Below, in pieces: positions 59,886 to 64,000 of a stretch of 64,000 bases of DNA. Origin of the DNA: Nitrospira sp. (GTDB taxonomy: Bacteria > Nitrospirota > Nitrospiria > Nitrospirales > Nitrospiraceae); NCBI GenBank assembly GCA_005116835.1, contig SWDM01000023.1, forward strand, positions 1 to 64,000. Reading direction: 5' to 3'. A program made the translations under genes and the position numbers. The notes under the pieces were generated by a model, which made no database searches, was not told the DNA's origin, and saw only the letters and a program-made list of their open reading frames with translations. Within the stretch, counting starts at the first letter, position 1, and the number at the start of each line of letters is the position of its first letter.

Positions 59886-60509
59886 ATGAGCGAAGTAGTC
59901 AGACTCCAATTAATTTGTCTCTCAGTAATAGGGTGCGGGATCCTCATCCTCCTCTTTATTAAGTCCGTGTTCCCTCGGGTGATCGGATTCGTCGCGATTG
60001 TGCTCGGTCTCTTCATGCTCACGGCGTTGGCTGTGCCGCAAATGGCGTCATTGCCGCCGGTTGAGGAGAAATTCGACATCGCTACGGTGAAGACTCCGAC
60101 CGACTTGGCGGCGATCGGACAGAAAATTTTCTTTAGTAAGGGCCAATGCGCGCTGTGTCACACAATTGGACCCAGTGAATCGGCCCGTTGTCCGGACTTG
60201 AAGGGGATCGGAGCGAAGCTGACCCGTGAGTTTCTCTATGAAAGTCTGACGCAGCCGCAGGCCTATATCTATAAGGACTATCGCCACGAAGGTCTGCCGA
60301 AGATGTATCCAGCCGAGATGCCCGCGATCAACAAGAACCCGATCGGGCTTTCCAGGAACGAGATTCTCTCGGTCATCGCATTCCTGCAGCAGATGAGCGG
60401 CGAACCGATTTCTATCAATCCATCTGAATTGGATGTGCCCGGACAGGCGCCTGCCGCACCGGTGAAAGCAGCTCAGTCCAGTCCGATGGCCGTGGCGCAA
60501 GCGCACTGA
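59886..60509 (+). CDS. Membrane-anchored cytochrome c
   Basis: About 208 residues from the ATG at 59886 (AAGGG upstream). Two N-terminal helices (LQLICLSVIGCGILILLFI and VIGFVAIVLGLFMLTALAV) anchor it. The haem motif CALCH lies in FFSKGQCALCHTIGPSE. KMYPAEMPAI contains a methionine that may be the sixth ligand. The C-terminal tail is A/P-rich. It follows the second bd-like gene after a short spacer containing CAGCACTCAGCACTCAG-type repeats. Confidence 0.85.
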   Translation: MSEVVRLQLICLSVIGCGILILLFIKSVFPRVIGFVAIVLGLFMLTALAVPQMASLPPVEEKFDIATVKTPTDLAAIGQKIFFSKGQCALCHTIGPSESARCPDLKGIGAKLTREFLYESLTQPQAYIYKDYRHEGLPKMYPAEMPAINKNPIGLSRNEILSVIAFLQQMSGEPISINPSELDVPGQAPAAPVKAAQSSPMAVAQAH

Positions 60510-60519
60510 GGAGGAACGT

Positions 60520-61236
60520 ATGGGGCCGTTGATCAAGCTGATCCTATTGAATGTCGTCACCTATTTGATTTTGAAATTTGTCGTGCCCAATATCCCTGGC
60601 TCGGCGCCGCTCCCGATGAGCTTGGTGTTCCTGTACATGCTGTTGACGACGTCGGGGTTTCTTATCCTTGCCACAGTGAGCGCGGAATCTAAAGAGGAGT
60701 TTTGGGGACCGATCCAACGTTTCTTGACGGGAGAGAACATCGGCGGGCTGCAAGCATTACGGTACCTCGTACTGATTCTCTTCCCTTTGCTGGTCGGCTG
60801 GCAAACCTTTAACAGCACGGCGGTCAGCGATGCGCCGCCTGGTGAGAACCGGACCATTCATCCTGCCCCGCCAGGTGAATATGCCGGTTTGTCAAATCCG
60901 GTTCCAAAGACACCTGAAACGATCCAGCAGGGGAAGGGATTCTATGCGGCATTCTGTTCTCCCTGCCATGGAGGAAACTTCGACGGCAAGGGCTCAGCAG
61001 CGAGGGGATTCAATCCTCCCCCGGCTAACTTTGCCGATCCCACGACGATCGCGATGCTCCAGGAAAGTTATCTCTTCTGGCGGATTAAGAAGGGCGGCGT
61101 CGGCCTTCCGATCGAAGGGATGCCGTGGAAATCCGCGATGCCTCGCTGGGAGCTCGAACTTCCTGACGAATGGATCTGGAAAATCATCATGGGTGAATAC
61201 GATGGGGCGCATCAATCGCCTCGGACCTGGGAATAG
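60520..61236 (+). CDS. Membrane-anchored cytochrome c (CSPCH)
   Basis: 238 residues with GAGGAGG before the ATG. Three helices occupy the first 105 residues (for example LILLNVVTYLILKFVVP and YLVLILFPLLVGWQTF). The haem domain has CSPCH in YAAFCSPCHGGNFDGKGSA and a methionine in EGMPWKSAMPRW. It follows the previous cytochrome gene by 10 bp. Presumed electron-transfer subunit of the complex. Confidence 0.85.
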   Translation: MGPLIKLILLNVVTYLILKFVVPNIPGSAPLPMSLVFLYMLLTTSGFLILATVSAESKEEFWGPIQRFLTGENIGGLQALRYLVLILFPLLVGWQTFNSTAVSDAPPGENRTIHPAPPGEYAGLSNPVPKTPETIQQGKGFYAAFCSPCHGGNFDGKGSAARGFNPPPANFADPTTIAMLQESYLFWRIKKGGVGLPIEGMPWKSAMPRWELELPDEWIWKIIMGEYDGAHQSPRTWE

Positions 61237-61383
61237 GGGAGCGGGGTAAACGGGTTGTCTCCCTTGCTCGCGGAGCCCCCACGATAAATGAGTGGTCGCT
61301 CGACGCGCGCAGTGGAAGGCACATAGCCCAACCCTCTGAGGAGTAAGTAGGGAGTTAGTGAGTAGAGAGAGAGGACGGAACTT

Positions 61384-62250
61384 ATGATACGCGGACTCAG
61401 TCGAATCGTTCCGAATGTCGTCGGCAGTGTGTGTCTTGCCATAGGGTTTCTGGCTGTGCAGCCCGCCATAGCCGAGGAAAAGCCCAAGGATGCCGCGCCA
61501 GCAGAGACTCAGGCGAGCTCATCGGTCAGCGCCCCTCTCGTGAAAGGTACGCTGCCGTCCGATGACCCGACTGCGGCGGTGTGGAGCAGCGCGCCCATGG
61601 CAACATTCCCGATGTCGCCTCAAGTCCATTGGCCGACCCGTAATCTGGAAGCGACGGTCAAAGATATGATCGTGCGCGGCTTGCACGATGGGACCAACGT
61701 GGCAATTCTTTTAGAGTACGCAGATCCAACGGAAGATCCTGACGATGCAGCCGCAATTCAGTTCATGGTCGGCGACAAGAAAGCCCATTTTGCGCATGGC
61801 CAACCGATGGCGCAGGTCGAGGGCGGCCCGGTCAATATTTGGTATTGGAAGAACAAGGACGGCAAAGGCGTCGATATGAACGCCAAGGGTTTCGGTACGC
61901 TAAAAATCCAGGACCATCAAGATGTGAAGGCCAAGGGGGCCTATGCCAACGGCAGATGGAAAGTGGTTTTTTCGCGGCCACTCGACACCGGGCATCCTGA
62001 AGAAGATACGCAGATCACGACAGCCGGCTTCATCAATATCGGCTTCGCTGCCTGGGACGGCAAGAAAGATCCAAGCAGCGGCGAGCTGAAGGAGAAGGGC
62101 TCCCAAAAGGCCGTCTCCTCCTGGTGGTATTTTCGCGCAGAGGCGCCACCGAATTATACCGGTTATTACTATGCGGCCATTGCCGTGGGCCTGGCTCTCG
62201 GATTTCAGTTCGTTCTGATCCGTAAGCTAAAGAAAGGGCAATCAGCATGA
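61384..62250 (+). CDS. Ethylbenzene-dehydrogenase-type haem b protein
   Basis: 288 residues. A signal peptide ends near AIAEEK. The body resembles the haem-b-binding domain of ethylbenzene dehydrogenase/NxrC-like gamma subunits: DDPTAAVWSSAPMATFPMSP, LHDGTNVAILLEYADPTED, AIQFMVGD and VVFSRPL. One C-terminal helix (YYYAAIAVGLALGFQFVLI) anchors it. In Nitrospira, related proteins carry electrons in nitrite oxidation and other complexes. It overlaps the next gene by four bases (ATGA). The family is likely, the partner inferred. Confidence 0.78.
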   Translation: MIRGLSRIVPNVVGSVCLAIGFLAVQPAIAEEKPKDAAPAETQASSSVSAPLVKGTLPSDDPTAAVWSSAPMATFPMSPQVHWPTRNLEATVKDMIVRGLHDGTNVAILLEYADPTEDPDDAAAIQFMVGDKKAHFAHGQPMAQVEGGPVNIWYWKNKDGKGVDMNAKGFGTLKIQDHQDVKAKGAYANGRWKVVFSRPLDTGHPEEDTQITTAGFINIGFAAWDGKKDPSSGELKEKGSQKAVSSWWYFRAEAPPNYTGYYYAAIAVGLALGFQFVLIRKLKKGQSA

Positions 62251-63341
62251 AGGCGGCTCGGCTATACGCAATGGGAGTGGTGGGAGCAGTGGCATGGGTC
62301 AGTGCCTTACTTGCCGTGGCAGGTTGTGCCAACGAGCAGGGGGGGAAGGGACATGAACTCTACAGCCATTACTGTTCACACTGCCACGGTGAGAGTGGAA
62401 AGCAGAACGAAGGATTCAATTGGTCCTCGATGCCTGATCCGAAGCCCAAGGATCTTTCGAATAAATCAGAGATGAGCACCTTTAAAGACGAAGACATCTT
62501 CAATACGATTTCACGCGACATGAAGGACACGACCGATGTGGCTGAGGGTGGGGATGAAATCGGCGACGACGACTTTGCTGTGCCGACCATGCCGACTTTC
62601 AAATATACCCTGTCAGAAGAAGAAATTTGGGCTATCGTCGGCTATGTCAGGGGCCTCCATGGCGCAAAGATGGAGTTTAAGGTTGAAGAACGGAAGAAAC
62701 AGCTGGAAACCGCGCTCCAAACGGCAAAAGCGAACTTAGAGCAGGCGACGAAAGCCTATGAAGCGGCTGAGAAGCAGGCCAGTGATGAAGCGGAAAAGAA
62801 GAGTGAGGCGCTCAAGAAGGACGTCGAACCGGACGAATCCTCCTATGCCGATGAGTTAGCTGCCATGAGCAAGGCGAAAAAAGAGCTCGACGTCGCGCAG
62901 GTTGCGATGACGAATCTTGTGACGAGACCGGGGAAAGGTACAAGCGTTCCCAGACCAGATCTCACGGTCAAGCCGGATCAGTTAGCCAAGACGGTGGCGC
63001 TTGGCCAACGGCTCTACGAGAACAAGTATGGCTGCAACGGTTGCCATAGCATCGGTAAAGATGGCGGCAAGGTCGGACCAGCGCTCGATCGGGCAGGATT
63101 TAGGTTGAATGGAACCTGGGTCTATCGGTGGTTGAAGAACCCGCAGGCGATGAATGCGGAGACCAGGATGCCGGCGCTTGGACTGAACGATGCCGATGCC
63201 AAGGCTGTGACGCTATACATGACGACGTTAAAATCGATGACGACCGATGAAGATATCCAGAAGGCAGCAGCTGCGGAAAAGGCTGAGGCAGAAAAGGCTG
63301 CGGCTCAGGCCAAGGAAGAGAAGGCAAAGGCGAAGAAGTAG
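62247..63341 (+). CDS. Dihaem cytochrome c lipoprotein with internal coiled coil
   Basis: 364 residues. Lipobox VAGC near residue 27. The first haem domain has CSHCH in YSHYCSHCHGESG, and the second has CNGCH in KYGCNGCHSIGKDGGKVGP with later methionines (TRMPALG). Between them lies a charged coiled coil (about residues 135-215; ERKKQLETALQTAKANLEQA). A lysine/alanine-rich tail ends the protein. It overlaps the stop of the previous gene, so it is coupled. The coiled coil may hold the two haem domains apart in a larger assembly. Confidence 0.88.
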   Translation: MKAARLYAMGVVGAVAWVSALLAVAGCANEQGGKGHELYSHYCSHCHGESGKQNEGFNWSSMPDPKPKDLSNKSEMSTFKDEDIFNTISRDMKDTTDVAEGGDEIGDDDFAVPTMPTFKYTLSEEEIWAIVGYVRGLHGAKMEFKVEERKKQLETALQTAKANLEQATKAYEAAEKQASDEAEKKSEALKKDVEPDESSYADELAAMSKAKKELDVAQVAMTNLVTRPGKGTSVPRPDLTVKPDQLAKTVALGQRLYENKYGCNGCHSIGKDGGKVGPALDRAGFRLNGTWVYRWLKNPQAMNAETRMPALGLNDADAKAVTLYMTTLKSMTTDEDIQKAAAAEKAEAEKAAAQAKEEKAKAKK

Positions 63342-63359
63342 ATGTTGCAGGCCGCCCCG

Positions 63360-63450
63360 TGAGACGTGAAACGGTAAACGTGAAAGGTTTCGGAGGAAAA
63401 GGATTAGGGAGTCCTACGTTTCACCTTTCACGTCTTGCCTTTTACGGCTC
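63360..63450. terminator. Inverted repeat between convergent genes
   Basis: GACGTGAAACGGTAAACG...GAAAGG faces CCTACGTTTCACCTTTCACGTC. It lies between the plus-strand cytochrome gene and the minus-strand prenyltransferase, so it is probably a bidirectional terminator of the intergenic repeat family. Confidence 0.55.
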
Positions 63451-63478
63451 GTGAGAGCGGATGTTTTCTCTCTCTCCG

Positions 63479-64000
63479 TTACAGCAAGAATCCTGCGATC
63501 ATCCCTATAAAGACGGCGGTTCCTACCCACACATGTTGCCGAAACATGTGGAAGGCGGCGGGAGTCGTCACAGTGTGTCTGAGCTGTAGGGCTTGCCTCA
63601 GGCACCATACTCCAATGGCAGCAAGCGCGGCATAGTAGATCCACCCGATATCGGCAAGCCTGCCCGCAAGTCCCAGCAACAGCAGCATTGCGCAGAAGGC
63701 CGTGCCGACGGCGATCCAGGCTGACGAACCGAACAATAACGCCGAGGATTTCACGCCGATCCGACGATCGTCTTCCCGATCTTGAAACGCGTAGATCGTA
63801 TCGTATCCAATCGCCCAGCAGACCGTCGCAGCGAACAGGCACCAGGCTGGGGCTTCAATGGCGCCCTGCGAGGCAGTCCAGGCCATGATGGTGCCCCAGC
63901 CGAAGGCAATGCCCAACATGGCCTGAGGAATATGGATTACCCGTTTCGCTAAGGGGTAGATGGCAGCCAATAGAACAGCGATCGGACTCAAGAGCATCGT
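63479..64000 (-). CDS. ubiA: UbiA-type prenyltransferase, C-terminal part
   Basis: The frame is open to the right edge, so the start lies outside. About 174 residues are visible with several membrane helices. The second aspartate-rich motif is clear: GYDTIYAFQDREDD, the Mg-prenyl-diphosphate site of UbiA-family enzymes. AFGWGTIMAWTA and FHMFRQHVWVGTAVFIGMI follow the family pattern. It probably prenylates an aromatic ring in quinone synthesis, which would supply the quinone pool used by the adjacent respiratory genes; ubiA versus menA-like specificity cannot be fixed from this fragment. Confidence 0.85.
   Translation of the reverse strand, partial: TMLLSPIAVLLAAIYPLAKRVIHIPQAMLGIAFGWGTIMAWTASQGAIEAPAWCLFAATVCWAIGYDTIYAFQDREDDRRIGVKSSALLFGSSAWIAVGTAFCAMLLLLGLAGRLADIGWIYYAALAAIGVWCLRQALQLRHTVTTPAAFHMFRQHVWVGTAVFIGMIAGFLL

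Overview
The window looks like a chromosome segment of a Nitrospira-type bacterium (phylum Nitrospirota). This is inferred from gene content: squalene-hopene cyclase with HpnG and HpnH, the MEP isoprenoid enzymes IspH, Dxs and IspG, a large SMC, and above all a long respiratory operon. That operon has two very large cytochrome bd-like subunits around a Rieske/cytochrome b core and five c-type cytochromes, a style known from nitrite-oxidizing Nitrospira. No rRNA or other species marker is present, so the assignment is inference.

Left part (1-19 kb): accessory DNA. The window opens on the last codons of a B12-dependent ribonucleotide reductase. A C-rich-strand module follows: a secreted DUF4019 protein, a small protein, an AAA+ ATPase whose Walker B precedes its Walker A, a DUF3150-like protein and a CHC2/TOPRIM-type primase. 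Then come a HigBA-type toxin-antitoxin pair, a decayed TnpB with its IS605-type end, and a response regulator. A 7.5-kb unit (7991-15500) with IS21-type multi-repeat ends and a 6-bp target duplication sits inside this DNA. It carries LuxR regulators, two lipoproteins and a broken ahcY, but no visible transposase. To its right the C-rich DNA resumes with a NarX/NarL-like two-component pair and a decayed LuxR gene.

Core part (19-38.9 kb): a PhoR/PhoB-like pair (minus strand), ispH, smc, then shc-hpnG-mlaE-mlaF-mlaD-mlaC-Omp85-like-DUF3187, followed by dxs, ispG and tRNA-Cys(GCA). The layout joins isoprenoid precursor supply, hopanoid formation and outer-membrane lipid transport.

Genomic island (38.9-47.6 kb): the last 45 bp of tRNA-Cys are repeated exactly at 47518-47562, marking an integrated island with no intact integrase. 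It holds an orphan HicB, a serine-recombinase remnant with a 202-bp palindromic element next to it, and an integron-type cassette array. Six minus-strand genes are each followed within about 20 nt by an attC-like site, interspersed with repeated gene-less modules. Cassette products include a nuclease-like DUF6602 protein, a trypsin-like protease, two HEPN-type proteins, a lipoprotein hydrolase and a frameshifted lipoprotein. No intI is visible, so it resembles a CALIN (attC cluster lacking an integrase).

Right part (47.6-64 kb): hpnH with two hypothetical genes, then the respiratory operon (51286-63341), all plus strand. Its order is lipoprotein cytochrome c, bd-like subunit, cytochrome c, Rieske protein, cytochrome b, membrane protein, second bd-like subunit, two membrane cytochromes c, an ethylbenzene-dehydrogenase-type haem b protein and a dihaem cytochrome c. 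A UbiA-type prenyltransferase runs off the right edge on the minus strand. Two copies of a 124-126-bp imperfect palindrome (21.8 and 53.9 kb) and a family of ACGTGAAACGT-like intergenic palindromes recur across the window.
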